This document shows, piece after piece, positions 36,819 to 47,851 of a stretch of 64,000 bases of DNA (positions are counted from its first letter, which is position 1; every line of letters begins with the position of its first letter). This DNA is from Volutella citrinella (taxonomy: Eukaryota; Ascomycota; Sordariomycetes; Hypocreales; Nectriaceae). The position numbers were made by a program, and so were the translations under genes. Under the pieces are notes generated by a model. That model saw nothing but the letters and a program-made list of their open reading frames with translations. It had not been told where the DNA came from and ran no database searches. Where the stretch lies: contig JAWZSP010000003.1 in assembly GCA_034401135.1 (NCBI GenBank), forward strand, positions 620,001-684,000, written 5' to 3'.

Positions 36819-37247
36819 ATGGCCAACCCCGTGTCCTCCTCCTCCCTCTCCTCCTCCTCTGCCACCACATTGGTCGACCCTCAGCCGAAACGTGACGCCA
36901 CGCCCAAGACCGAGCAGCCATCAGCTAACACGATGCCCTCCAAGGCCCGCACCTCCGTTCGATACAGCACCTACAGCATGTCTCCTTCGCTCGCGGCCAC
37001 CGTCCAAACCAACGATTCCGCTCACGCCGAGATCCGCGACATCGCCACCGGCCTGGACCGCATGGAGAACAAGGCCCTCACGTCCCAGCGCGTAACCCTC
37101 ACCGAGGAGAAGACCGACTTCATGAGCAAGCTCGCTCTCGGCGCCAAGCTCGAGCGTGCACTCGAGCGACGGATGAGCGGTCAGGACGCCGTCATGCGAC
37201 CCCGGGGCAAGGTCATGTCGGAGAAGCTCAGCGAGAAGACCGAGTAA
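36819..37247 (+). CDS. Conserved-looking 142-aa protein of unknown function
   Basis: Single coding exon, ATG at 36819 in an ATCACCATGG context, with an in-frame stop just upstream that fixes the start. Residues 1-45 are Ser/Thr/Pro-rich and probably disordered; about 45-142 contain Ser/Thr-rich turns, then a predicted helical region with alternating charge (TGLDRMENKALTSQRVTLTE, KLALGAKLERALERRMSG) and a basic end (VMRPRGKVMSEKLSEKTE). Codon use is the C-ending bias seen in the well-expressed genes of the window, which supports real coding. No signal peptide or membrane span. I do not recognise the family. The very long pyrimidine-rich leader suggests post-transcriptional control. Confidence 0.7.
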   Translation: MANPVSSSSLSSSSATTLVDPQPKRDATPKTEQPSANTMPSKARTSVRYSTYSMSPSLAATVQTNDSAHAEIRDIATGLDRMENKALTSQRVTLTEEKTDFMSKLALGAKLERALERRMSGQDAVMRPRGKVMSEKLSEKTE

Positions 37248-38904
37248 ACACCATCTGCGCCCGCACAACCAACCACCGCAAAGAACAACACTTTCGGCCT
37301 TGAATATTGATTGAGCACTATTGAGTTACACATTTGACAACCAGAACTCGCAGATTCTGTCGGTCGTACCAGTTCGATTACATGGGCAGAATGCCAACCA
37401 AGATAGCACATGAATTCACCCTCACAACCTGCGTCACTCATAACGCCACCCACGGGTGGTTTGGCATTATGAAGCTTTTTTCGACACAACGACAAAAATC
37501 ACGACATCCCCTTTCTTCAGAGTATATGGAATTGCAGGGAGTTTTGCTTATGGTTCGGACCGATTGGGTGGAAAGCTGCATTTGATTTTACGTGTTTGGA
37601 CATGGGGGGCAAGGAACCCCCTTTACGCAACGGGTTTATTAACTCTGCGGAGATCTACTGAACTAAAGACGGTGTGGATGAAGGACAGGGAAGGGCAAAG
37701 ATCCAGAGGGGAAGACGACAGGGGTAGAGGTCGTCTTTCGTCTCGTTTTCCATCCATCTGGCATTGAGAGGCAGGGACATGGTGGGAGGGATCAGTGAAA
37801 CACGGTATTACTACATTTCTTATTTCTCGTTTTTTGTTTTTGCTCTTGCTACTCTCGCAAGGGGGCGTGGGGGGCAGAGTGTAAGATACCAATCCACTAC
37901 GGTCATACATGGACCCATTTGCAACTCCTGGATAGACCAACTTTCCAGATCACAAGACCTGCGTGCCCGCTCCAACAAGCATGCGCTGAATAATCTGACA
38001 TCATGCGAAGCAAGAAGTCGATCACGCTTGTTTGATAACTCAATGTGGATGGTTTGCATAGTGTCAAGTCGCGCCATGCCGATTAACATTTGGAAACGCC
38101 CTCGGGAGGTAGGATTGGTATCTTCGCAACCAATAAAGCATCAAGCGATATGCATCTAAAGCCACATGAAAGCCACAGGAGAGCCAATATCTAATCGGAT
38201 GTAATGTACAGGCTCAGCTTCCCCCACGAAGCCAAGTCGTCTATCGGATTATCCACTTTCGAATCTGTCCCCTTCCTAGTCATCAAAGCGTTTAGCTTGA
38301 AAGGAACAATCGTCTCTTCTTTCCCCTCTCCTCCCCCACGCTGCTTCGGTCTCGGCGCGGCCAAAATCTGACTACCAGGCAGGGGTGAGACAGCTAGCAA
38401 GCCACAGATTATCAGCCCGGACCGCAGCTTTGCCAATCCGCTGCTGCGTCGGCCAAGGACTCCACGACGAGTTGAGCGCCGTAATCCGGGAGCTTCTGAG
38501 CAGAACGTGTAGTGTCGAGATGGCCGCTCTTGGATGGAGACCTGTCTCCAGACCCAGCGAGTCTGGTGTTGGGGAAGAAACGAACCAGTTCGATCGAAGC
38601 CGATCGGGATGGCGACATGCCGCCGCACAACGTGCTCGTCAGCCCCATCTGGGCCTCCCGCATACCAGCCCACCGGAGCCTGTCCCTTTCGTCTTCCCTC
38701 TTGCCCCCGCACCACGATTCACGACTCCCTCCTCCAATGTCGATTGGCTTTTCGTCTTTGTCTCGCCCAGGACGAGACGTCCCTCATGCTCCCATTATTC
38801 CCAAGTAACAGAACCTTGCGCCAAGCCGCAGTACAGAATGAGCAATGTATGATCCAAGTGCAAACAAAGAGAAAAAGGAGACCGCGTGTGACCCACGCCG
38901 CCCC
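37248..38904. other. Convergent intergenic region, no gene seen
   Basis: The 3' flanks of the 142-aa protein gene and Sec72. Frames on both strands around 38200-38850 overlap and conflict; none has motif support. Confidence 0.5.
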
Positions 38905-39510
38905 TTACACCGAGGTGCCCTTCTGCAGCTTTGTCTCGATCTCCTTGAGCAAGGTCACCAGCTCGGCCTCCTCGCCCTCGACCTCGAGGCCGCGCCTCAC
39001 CCAGTCGCGGGCCTCGTCCAGCCGGCTCATCTCGAGCAGGCAGCGGCCGCGGCGCCACCAGGCCTTTGCGTTGCCGACGTGACGGGTCTCGACGCTGGCG
39101 AGCGCATCGACGGCGCCCTCAGGCCAGTTCTGCAGGGCCATGTGGGCCTGGGCGCGGTTTGACAGCATGCCCGAGATCTCCTCGCGGGCGAGGGCGGCGG
39201 GCTCCCAGAGGGGGCGCATGCGGGCCATCTGGACCCCGAGCGTGTAGTATCGGATGGCGTCTTCGAACTTTCCCTTGCGGAATTCGTTGTTGCCTGTCTC
39301 GCGCAGCTTGGTGATGTTGGCGGTGCGCTTGGGGTTGACGGGGATGGGAGGCGGCGGCACCCCCTTTTCCGTATCCTGGAGAGCCTTGTGCAGCGCGTTG
39401 AGCTCCTCGAGCTCGGCGTTGAGGGCGCGCGAGGGTTTGAGCGCCTCGATGGCCTTGGACTTGGGGTCCATCTGGATGTGGAGGAGGTCGAAGTGGTCGA
39501 AGTCTGACAT
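38905..39510 (-). CDS. SEC72: Sec72, TPR subunit of the ER post-translational translocation complex
   Basis: Single exon, 201 aa, ATG at 39510. The N-terminal third (MSDFDHFDLLHIQMDPKSKAIEAL, then PPPPIPVNPKRT) matches fungal Sec72. Three TPR-type helical repeats follow: LRETGNNEFRKGKFEDAIRYYTLG, EISGMLSNRAQAHMALQNWPEGAVDALASVE, and GNAKAWWRRGRCLLEMSRLDEARDWVRRGL. Sec72 joins Sec62, Sec63 and Sec71 on the cytosolic face of the ER, where its TPRs bind the C-termini of Hsp70 chaperones delivering fully made secretory precursors. Length fits yeast Sec72 (193 aa). Confidence 0.92.
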   Translation of the reverse strand: MSDFDHFDLLHIQMDPKSKAIEALKPSRALNAELEELNALHKALQDTEKGVPPPPIPVNPKRTANITKLRETGNNEFRKGKFEDAIRYYTLGVQMARMRPLWEPAALAREEISGMLSNRAQAHMALQNWPEGAVDALASVETRHVGNAKAWWRRGRCLLEMSRLDEARDWVRRGLEVEGEEAELVTLLKEIETKLQKGTSV

Positions 39511-40794
39511 GATGGGCGATCGGGATGGAGATTTATGTAGTATTCTGGTCTTGTTCTGTTATCGTATGGCTGATTTTCCAGTCAAACAGGCCGGCTGAGA
39601 GCTTTCCAATGGTCTGGGGGGAAAGGTTGGGTTGCGGCTGAAGTTGCTGAGGTTGCAAGCTGTCAACAAGTAACACGGCTTCTGACACCGGTAGGAGCGC
39701 TTGGCTGCGGAAGGACACCTCACTGCGCCAAAGTGGCATGGTCCCTAAAAAAGTCTTATCTTATCAGCACATGACAACCCTAACGGCCAACACCAACGGT
39801 GTGGCATGTCGTTACCCTAGACTTTGAAGGACAAAGTATACAACGATGCACGCAACATCTTATTCCGCTGCGTGATAAAGCGTATTACGGTGTCTTTCGG
39901 TTCCGTATCAAGGTTTTCTTATCTACACTCTGTTGGCGGGTGCTGGCAGGCAGTCCATTACCCGTGGACTTGAGATTAACATTCCTTGGTGAGGCAAACC
40001 ATTTGTCCTCTTGTCCAGGAGGGTAGGTAACTCTGGATTGTAGAGAATAATGGCAGGATAGCAGCTAGCACGAGACGAAATTCCTCGGAACACGCGTCCT
40101 TGATGAATCTTACTATGGGTTGGAAGGGCAGCCTAACAGAACATTCTCTTAACGCCTACTCAGGAGGGATAGCAGACGGCGGGTATACATGTATGCCAGT
40201 GACGTCAGGCACAACAAACAGTCAATATCAGACACGTAAAGTCCATGCTGAGATGGTAGGCCAAAGCATTTAGTTCAAACAATTCATTCCATTCCTTTTC
40301 TACTCCTAGTGTGCAAATGCTTAGACCCTGTCCCGTTCCCGGGAGCGTAACAAGATCACCTCCATCACCCACCAGCTTTCACCGTATCCGTTGCTTGATT
40401 ATCCGCTTACTAGACTGGCGTCCTTGAGACATAACAGGAAAAGACGAGAATAGCCCATCCCCCAGCCCGCATCGAAAACCGAAACATCGTGATCCCCCGC
40501 CATGACCAGAAAGAACACCGGCACGTCAGCTCGCTTTCTCATCCTCAATGCATGACATCATCAGGTTGATTTTGGGTTTCTGTGCTTTATCTTTTGGGGG
40601 AGGGGGTTCCGACGACGGGATCCATTTTAGACATGGGGGAATAAAGCCATCCACTTCCTCGAGCAGCCCTTGCCATCACTCAGCAAATCAAGTAATCCCT
40701 TGAGAACCACCGCGCCAATCTAATGAAACGCACGAGAAATGTCAGACAGCGCGAAGTTACCGAGACCGAGTTAAAGGTCCAGGAAATGGCACAT
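39511..40794. other. Intergenic region, no gene seen
   Basis: The promoter of Sec72 and the 3' flank of the uL13 gene. No frame with support. Confidence 0.5.
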
Positions 40795-41921
40795 TTAGTA
40801 GCCATAGGCCGCAAGGGCCTTCGCGGTCTCCTTCTTGGTGCCAGCGTTCTTCTTGGCATCCGCGAGTTGTCGGGCAGCGACCTTCTTGCGCTCGTAGTAG
40901 GCGGCGCCCTTTGCCTTTCTCCGCTCCTCCAGACTGTGAAGATACGAGTTAGTCCGTCTGTCGCTTCTCGAAGTGGGGGGGAACCAGCGCAAAACATACC
41001 GAGCAACGACATCCTGGTACTTCCAGCCGACCTCGTGGCTCAGACGGCCGACGGTGCAGTACTTGCGGCCGGGCTGGAGACGGAGGACTCGGAGAGCCTG
41101 GGGGACAACCATCTTCTTCTTGGTGTCGTAGGGAGGGGGAACACCCTCGAAGACCTTGAGGCGCTCGAGAGCGGCGGCTCCGCGGGCAGTCTTGTGGGGC
41201 ATCATGCCACGGACAGCCTTGTAGAAGATTCGGGAGGGAGCACGGAAGTGGAAGGGACCTGCATCTGGTCAATCGCTGTCATCGTCAATCGGGGAATCGA
41301 GGTCGACTCACCACCTCGGGTGGGGTTGAATCGGGTCATCTTGCGAAGGTAGGCGTGGTACTTGACTGTTGGTCGGGTCAGCATGCTGGGTCGGGATGGT
41401 TCATGGAGAATTGCCCGCCCGATGGCTCGATGGCTGAGAGGTCTGGCCAAAGGCCATCGGGAGGGTGGCTCGCTGAGGGTTGACATACGCTTCGCACGGA
41501 AGAACTCGCCCGAGATGTTGAGGGCCTCGCAGCGGACGACAACGATCTTCTGACCGCTGAGGAGCTGCTTAGCGACAATGGACGCAAGACGGCCAAGGAG
41601 ATGGCCCTTGCCATCGATGACGACCTAGAGAGCGAACACGGTCAGCGAATGGGGGTTCTCGACAGAGATATTGCATGGACCAGGGACAAAGTTGGTGCGA
41701 GAATGGCCAAAAGACTCGCAGAGCAGACGCAGGCGCCGACAATCCCACCACCCGATGCAGAGGACGGCTTTCCCGATTCCCATGCGCCCACGTCCTGCTC
41801 TCCGAAGCCCCGATGGCCATGCCACAAAACTTGTCGCCATGTGTGGTTGTGTGTGTGTGTGTGTGCGTATTGTGCGTATTCGGCGTGGGTGTATACTCAC
41901 AACCTGCTCGAAGCTCGACAT
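40795..41921 (-). CDS. RPL16: 60S ribosomal protein uL13 (L16/L13a family)
   Basis: Five exons on the minus strand: 41921-41901, 41624-41489, 41365-41312, 41258-41000 and 40933-40795; the product is 202 aa, the expected fungal length. The joined protein starts [22 protein letters not shown] and continues [32 protein letters not shown] and [34 protein letters not shown]; all match uL13. It is part of the large ribosomal subunit. The first exon has only seven codons and is followed by a 276-bp intron, the longest in the window, with a GT microsatellite; this is a common layout of fungal ribosomal protein genes. The other introns are 123, 53 and 66 bp. Confidence 0.96.
41845..41866. repeat. GT microsatellite in uL13 intron 1
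   Basis: An uninterrupted run of GT dinucleotides on the plus strand inside the 276-bp first intron of the ribosomal protein gene. Confidence 0.7.
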
Positions 41922-42900
41922 CGTTCCGGTACTTTTCTGGTGATGGAAGGAAAAGAAAGGAAGGCAACTCCGACGACGTGCAAAGACCAAACAAATCCTC
42001 GAACCTGGCCGGCGAAGATTCTGTTTTCCTGTGCTGCTGGGGTTAGTCGTCCCTGGGGCGGAGGTGTTGGGTGCAAGTGGTCGCGATAGTGAATGACAGG
42101 CGAAAAAACCAAGGGCCGAGTTGAGGGCTCGTTGTGCCTTTGGGACAAAGCGCACTAGCTGGATGGGGCAAGGGCTGGATTGGCCACAGGCAAAGAGGGC
42201 TGGTCGCTGGCGGTGCTTAGGGCTCAGCAGACCTAGAGGCACGGGGCGACATTGGTGAGCGAGGTCTCCACAGCCGGGCCTTTGCCGAGCGGCGCCCCAC
42301 CCTGAGCACACAGATGCGATACCTTGATGCCCGAGACGAAATGTCCAAGGTCACGGGGATGGAGGCTTACGTGATTTTCTCCTCCGGTTTGATGCCGGTC
42401 CGCTGTGGGCTGTAGTCTTATCGATTGCCGCTGCACTGACGACATGTGATCGGCATTGTTCCTCGAGGGTTATGTGTGATAGACGTCCGGATGTGCGATC
42501 GATGGCTTGACAAGTCAGGATGAGATAAATATATTGAATGAATCCAAATGCAGCATGCTCGGCTCCAAGCCCCAGCATGGCGAATTAACGTATAAAAAAA
42601 AGGCCTATTTGGACACCATTAGGCTGGTCTGTTCCAACGCTCTTTTGCCTACATGCGAGGAAAGTCGTGTCGCTCTTGGTCTTCCAGCTCATCCCCTGTG
42701 TGGTCGCTGCGATCTATGGTACAAATTTGGTCTCTAGGATCATGATAGTTATAACGTGAAATTTTGATGCCGGAGCACCGTCCATCCCCCACACCATGGC
42801 CAGTGCTGTCTAGGCTTCTTGCCCCGTTGGCTTCTCTCGCAAAATGCGTCGTCAGGCGGCACACTGTTTATAGCTGTTCTCGGTGGTCTCGATGCCCCCA
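41922..42900. other. Intergenic region, no gene seen
   Basis: The promoter of uL13 and the 3' flank of the BAG-domain gene. No supported frame. Confidence 0.5.
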
Positions 42901-44088
42901 TTACGGGCCCTTGGCAACGTCTAGACTTCGTAGGGTGTCCTGGACCTTCTTTACCAACTCTTTTCGCTTCGCCCGAATCTCAGGCTTGCCATCAGCGTCA
43001 ATGCTGTCAGTCTTGAGAATGATCTGCTGCATGACGGTCTCAGAGAGTTTCCTGTGCTCGTCCTCTCGCCTCTTGCCGTCGGCGGGCGGTGCCTTGATGT
43101 ATTCGTCGCACAAAGGCTGCCACTTAGAGGTGAACTCGGCGTCCAGGTCGGCAATCTGTTTCATGGGACCGACGGCGACGGGCGGCGCCGGCGATCGGCT
43201 CTGGGGACGAGGGGGCATAGGAGGTGACCTGGGAGATCGTGGGGAATCAAAAGCCGAGAGGCTGTCACGGGGACTGCTGGCGGCAAAAGAGGAAGCGTCG
43301 CCGCCGTCCGTCTTCTTGCTGCTCTTCTTGCTGCTGCCCTTCTTCTTCGACTTCTTCTTCGACTTCTTCTCTTTGCTGGGGGCATCGACAATGACCATCT
43401 CCTCTTCTGAGGGGCTGCTTCCATCGTCGATCTCGGGCAAGACTGCCATCAGCTCGCTGTTGTTCTTGACGCCATAGTCTCTGATAGGCGCAAGAGGGTC
43501 CTTCAGCTGCTTGCCCTTGTACAACAGCTTGATGCGACGGAGAGCCCTCTTTGAGAGATCCATCATTATCCCGACACGCTCCTTGACGTCTAGCACGCGA
43601 AGCTTTCCGTCTCCGATGGCGTAGGCGGGGAAGTGGGCGGGGTAGGTGACGCCTCGGTGTTTGATAAGGAGGATATCGTCCTCGGGGACCGGCTGGGCGG
43701 CCGGATGGGCCTGTGGATAGTACAGACCGCTGCCGTCGTCGATATCCTGGGAGGTAATGTAGCTGAAGTCCTCGTCGGTGACTGCGGGAACACCGCTGCT
43801 GAGCGTGCTGCCGTACGGAGAGAGCTGGTGGCCACCGAGAGACCAGCCGTATCTTGACATAGTCAAAGGCACTGCTATTAAGACGGCGACACTACTATAG
43901 ATGACAGTCGGTGGGACACCAAGGGTCTCGGATATATACTCGGTCGAGTCTTGGAGGGCTGTCGTGAGGTTGAAGAACGCCCCGTTGAGGTAGGACGTTA
44001 CGTTTTGTATGGCACCGTGGGTTGCCACGAACTCCGTGCTGGAATCCACTTTGTCGTCGGTTCTGAGGCGGCCCCAAGAGAGGACACC
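42901..44088 (-). CDS. Membrane-anchored UBL-BAG domain cochaperone (Snl1/Bag101-like), 5' end unresolved
   Basis: The minus-strand frame is open from an in-frame TAG at 44091-44089 to the stop at 42901. Its first ATG is at 43860 (MSRYGWSLGG, 319 aa), but the 60 or so codons before it look coding and contain a membrane segment (PPTVIYSSVAVLIAVPLTM), so a small upstream exon is expected; CCTAG at 44089 could be its acceptor. After the membrane span come a ubiquitin-like domain (DDILLIKHRGVTYPAHF to YKGKQLKD, NNSELMAVLPE), a Lys/Ser-rich linker and a C-terminal BAG domain (IADLDAEFTSKWQPLCDEYI to LVKKVQDTLRSLD). BAG proteins release ADP from Hsp70; the yeast relative Snl1 is ER/nuclear-envelope anchored. 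The domain call is secure, the start is not. Confidence 0.85.
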   Translation of the reverse strand, partial: GVLSWGRLRTDDKVDSSTEFVATHGAIQNVTSYLNGAFFNLTTALQDSTEYISETLGVPPTVIYSSVAVLIAVPLTMSRYGWSLGGHQLSPYGSTLSSGVPAVTDEDFSYITSQDIDDGSGLYYPQAHPAAQPVPEDDILLIKHRGVTYPAHFPAYAIGDGKLRVLDVKERVGIMMDLSKRALRRIKLLYKGKQLKDPLAPIRDYGVKNNSELMAVLPEIDDGSSPSEEEMVIVDAPSKEKKSKKKSKKKGSSKKSSKKTDGGDASSFAASSPRDSLSAFDSPRSPRSPPMPPRPQSRSPAPPVAVGPMKQIADLDAEFTSKWQPLCDEYIKAPPADGKRREDEHRKLSETVMQQIILKTDSIDADGKPEIRAKRKELVKKVQDTLRSLDVAKGP

Positions 44089-46610
44089 CTAGGGACTGAT
44101 GCGGGTGCAGCAATGGACCAGAGTCCAAGCGGTGGGTTGAGGGCAGGTATGCAGTATGGGTGCGGCCAGCCGGGAGGGGATGGAGGCACGGCAGGCGGAG
44201 AGGCCCGGGATAGCGATAGATGCAACGCGTGAGCGGCGGGTAGTTCCTTGGCTGCTCGGTGGTGAGCGCTGGGCGGCCTGGTGGAGCAGTGGGCGGCGCG
44301 GCGGGCCACAAGAGAGGGTGGCGGAAGCGGACGACGATCGCAGCGCTTGGGGTCCAGGGTCTTCCTAGAGGCCAGAACTGAGGCTGTCGAGCGACTCGAC
44401 GAGATGAGGTGGCAGCGGGGGGGAAGCGACAGGCCCAACACTGGCGTGGCCAAGGATCAATCAGAGCGAGGTGGAGGGCGTGACTGCAGGCGTGCTAATA
44501 TGCAGCAGGTGCAGCAGGGACTCGGCTCGGACTGGCTGGCTGAATGCGCTGTGCGGCGTTGCGCTGCGCACGCTGGTTTGACGATGATGCAAGCCGAAGG
44601 GCTAGGGACATGCGGCGGCATACACGATTGGTTCGGTGACGGGCGAGGAGGGGGGACTGGGAGTCGGTGATGGATGGGCTGGTGGTGCACGACGGTGAGG
44701 AGGGGGCAATTGTCCGATGCGGCAGGGGATGCGCTGTGATATTGACGGTGACAGGATAACGGGAGGCGGACGGTGATGAAAGATTTCTGCGATCGTGGAC
44801 AATAAAACACGAAGTATGGAGGCGTCGCTAATACCTTAGTGGCAAGCTGGCCTTTGGGGGCGTACCTTGGACGAATTTGGGTGCGAGATGGGTGGATGGC
44901 CTGACCCTTTTTTCATCTCCAGTGTCCCATGAAGCCCTCCCACAAGGCAATAGGGGACGGGTCGGGACCCAATAGGCGGTTCAACCGCTAAGATCCAGCG
45001 ACTTCCAGCACAGTCTACTAACCGAACCCAGCCCGTGAGCCTCCACAAGATTCGCGGCACTTGCCCAAGGTCCCTCCCGCTTCGCGCTGACACGGACCTA
45101 CGAAAACAAACCCCACCAATCTGTGGACCTTTCGCCCTGTTTCTCCAAACTTCACCACCTCCGTCTCCATCATGCAAGCAAATGCGCCACCCTACATACA
45201 GGGAACCAACCACCACCGCCAGCATCTTCCAGATCTTCGCCTGCTAGCCCATTAAGGCGGTGGCCATGGGGCTTCCATGAGTATGACGGCCCTGCTTTGG
45301 GGTTAAGGCACCTGGGCACCAATGATCTACCATCCCTCCCAGGCGACGCACTACCCTCGCGATCCATGCTGCCCTGATCATGTCCAGTGCCCAAGACGAA
45401 GTGATGACATGAACCACGAGTTTTGTCCCGCTATGCCAGAGTGAAGCGCGTAGCCGAGCTACAGTGCATCCGCCCCACGAGTGGCCCTTCAATTGATCAC
45501 CCCAAAGCACTGCACGAGCTGCATTCATGAGATAAGCTGCTGCGTGTCCGCCCAACTTACACGCGGCCGCCCAACCAATTCGGGCGTGCTATGTATGTCT
45601 GAAGATCTGTAACCAATTTGATGCAGACAATACCCGTACATGCATCAAGCTCTGTCACGACATTTTTGGTCCGTCTACATCTCAGGACGTCCGGCCAAAT
45701 CGCTTTGGATAGCCTCGGATGCGGCCTGAGATGCATGTTCCCCGGACGACCAGGTTACAGCTGGCAGTGCGGCTGTATGTCTGACCTTTACAACTCGTTT
45801 ACAATCGCCTCACTTATGTGCTGTAGGCCCATGTTGTGACTGTATCGCTTGCATGCAAGGATCAGGCTTCTCGGTCAATGACGGCTTGCAGACGCCATCT
45901 TGATGAAGCGAATTGACGAGCAGAACCAAGTGACAACAAAGCAGTGTCATTCACGTCAACCTGATTGACGCGTATCCCTCGTGCGACATTGCCACAGTTT
46001 TGGAAACCTTGACAACGGCAGGTCCGGTCAAGCGAGGTCAGAATAGTGCTGATGAAGCCTGTCCCAACAATGCAATGCTTTTTTGGCTGCGGAACTGCTC
46101 GTATCTACTGCTTAAGATTGACGATTAAAGGTGCAAGTGCAATTTAACACGAGGCTTAAGTAGCGACGTTCCAGGTGGCGAAAACTGACAACATGGAGGT
46201 TCGGCAAAGACTACGAGGAGGGTTGTCGATCATAGGCTCTGCAGGTCAGATGCTGGTCATACGTCGTAGTGTCGTAAAGTCAAAATAGAAACATGAAGAG
46301 TCATTCATACGGGATGCTGGCCACGACGTCAATTGATGCATATTGCTACCTGATGCTAGCCTAATGCTGCCTCGACAATTGATCCCCGAGTTGATGCTCC
46401 CTGGTCCCTGGCGCTTTGTTGCCAGGGCTGACCGTCCCCGATGCTCTATATAAGGGACTGTTTCCCCAGACTCCAAGCGCTTGGCATGCAATCAAGCCTT
46501 TCACGCCAACAACAGTTCCCAGACAACAAATAATAGCAAAGCCTCTTTCTCCACTGTGGCATTTCTCAGTGATCCCTGGAAGCCATACTCGCCCGTTCCA
46601 TCCCATCACT
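44089..46610. other. Intergenic region, probably with the first exon of the BAG gene
   Basis: The missing 5' exon of the BAG-domain gene should lie in the left part; ATG on the minus strand is rare there, with one candidate near 44611. The right part ends in the TATA box of the small gene at 46611. Otherwise nothing is seen. Confidence 0.4.
46447..46453 (+). promoter_or_regulatory. TATA box of small orphan gene
   Basis: CTATATAAGG, about 160 nt upstream of the ATG at 46611, followed by a C/A-rich leader of fungal type. Confidence 0.45.
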
Positions 46611-46895
46611 ATGTTCCGAACGAGAGAGATCAGAGAGTCCGGCAAGCGAAGCAAGATCGTGCTGGATCATTATGACCTGCATGAGCCAATCCAGCCACAA
46701 TATGCCACCCGCCGAACAGACATGCTGATTGTAGGGGGCAAGACAAGCCGTCGAGCGTCGACAGTGTCAGTCTCACGATTATTCCGAGTGCTTGGGCAGA
46801 CGGCTAACTATAAATCTTTTTAGGTCTCAACCTCAAACTCCAACAACGCCCTAAACAGTCCCAGTGCTGCCCTTCCTGGTTGGGGTGCCGCCTGA
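46611..46895 (+). CDS. Small hypothetical protein, two exons (unknown function)
   Basis: ATG at 46611; exons 46611-46763 and 46824-46895, with a 60-bp intron whose branch (GCTAACT) and acceptor (TTTTTAG) are excellent while the donor (GTGTCA) is weak; an alternative donor two bases later would shorten the tail to ten codons. The product is 74 aa: basic N-terminal half (MFRTREIRESGKRSKIVLDHY), then RRTDMLIVGGKTSRRAS, then a Ser/Asn/Ala tail. No signal peptide, no known domain. Support comes from the TATA box, leader and intron signals rather than homology, so confidence is moderate. Confidence 0.45.
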
Positions 46896-47527
46896 CACGG
46901 TCTGTTGCGGAAATCAGGGAACGATATCCCCAGCTGCGCTTCGCCAAGCTCGCGAACTTATTGCCCCAACTGGGATGGCCGGCCAATGAGTTTGGGGTCT
47001 GGCACCCTGAGAAGAGACGACCCTGTCAATTGGCCCCATAATATCTGACGTCTATGTGGCGCTTTGCTCCTACACGACTACAGGGCTGACACGGCGCCAC
47101 GATTCAATTAATATTGACATCAGGCCTCTGAATAACTCGACAAGGCGTCCAGATCATCCAAACGGCCAGTTTGAGTCACGTCGCGTTTTGTAAGAAACGC
47201 GGCAATTGAACCAGTTGCTTAGTGGCAGCCAGTCATTGATTTGTCAATGCGCTGGGCTCGCAACGGATAGCAGCAGAGCCGAAGCCGACAGCTGACGTCA
47301 TGCGCCCTGACGAGCGGTAACGGCGCCCCAAATGCCCCCCCCTGTGGTCGGCTGCTACTTTAGTAGTATGCCGCGCTCAGGGCATCCTTCAGGGCCCAGT
47401 GCTTGTCTCGCTCTCCCCATTTGGGTTGCACACCGCGCCGGAGCCACCCACTGCATTGACTGTTGCGCACCCTTCAGCGCTCGGCAACTCCTCCTGGCAC
47501 GAATCACAGCCTCTCGGCATCTGATCC
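46896..47527. other. Glutaredoxin promoter region
   Basis: Contains no frame of note; the upstream in-frame ATG of the glutaredoxin lies just after it at 47528. Confidence 0.5.
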
Positions 47528-47851
47528 ATGACATATTCACTGTTTTCTTGTCGCAAAGCCCAGAGCATCTCCCGCCCCCCCGTGCTGCGCTCCATGACAA
47601 AGCAACATCTTGGACGGCTTTATCACCGTCGAATTCCGCCAGCATCGCTGCAATTCTTTTCCTCCTCTTCCTCACCTTTATCTGCAGCTCCATCACTCTC
47701 TCCGAAAACTCGAGCCTCTTTTCTGCATCCTCCAAACCCCTCGCCCGCGCTAAGGTACATCCCCGCAACGCCCTGTCGAAGCACCCTGCGCCTCGACTCC
47801 CGCTCCTCGGCTTTTACAACCTCCCACTTTCAACCTCCCACACCACCACAA

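Noticed and set aside
36247..37095. A 282-codon frame overlapping the 142-aa gene
   Set aside because: It has no ATG start of its own and its product is a Pro/Ser/Leu-rich readout of the pyrimidine-rich leader and of the wrong frame of the real gene.
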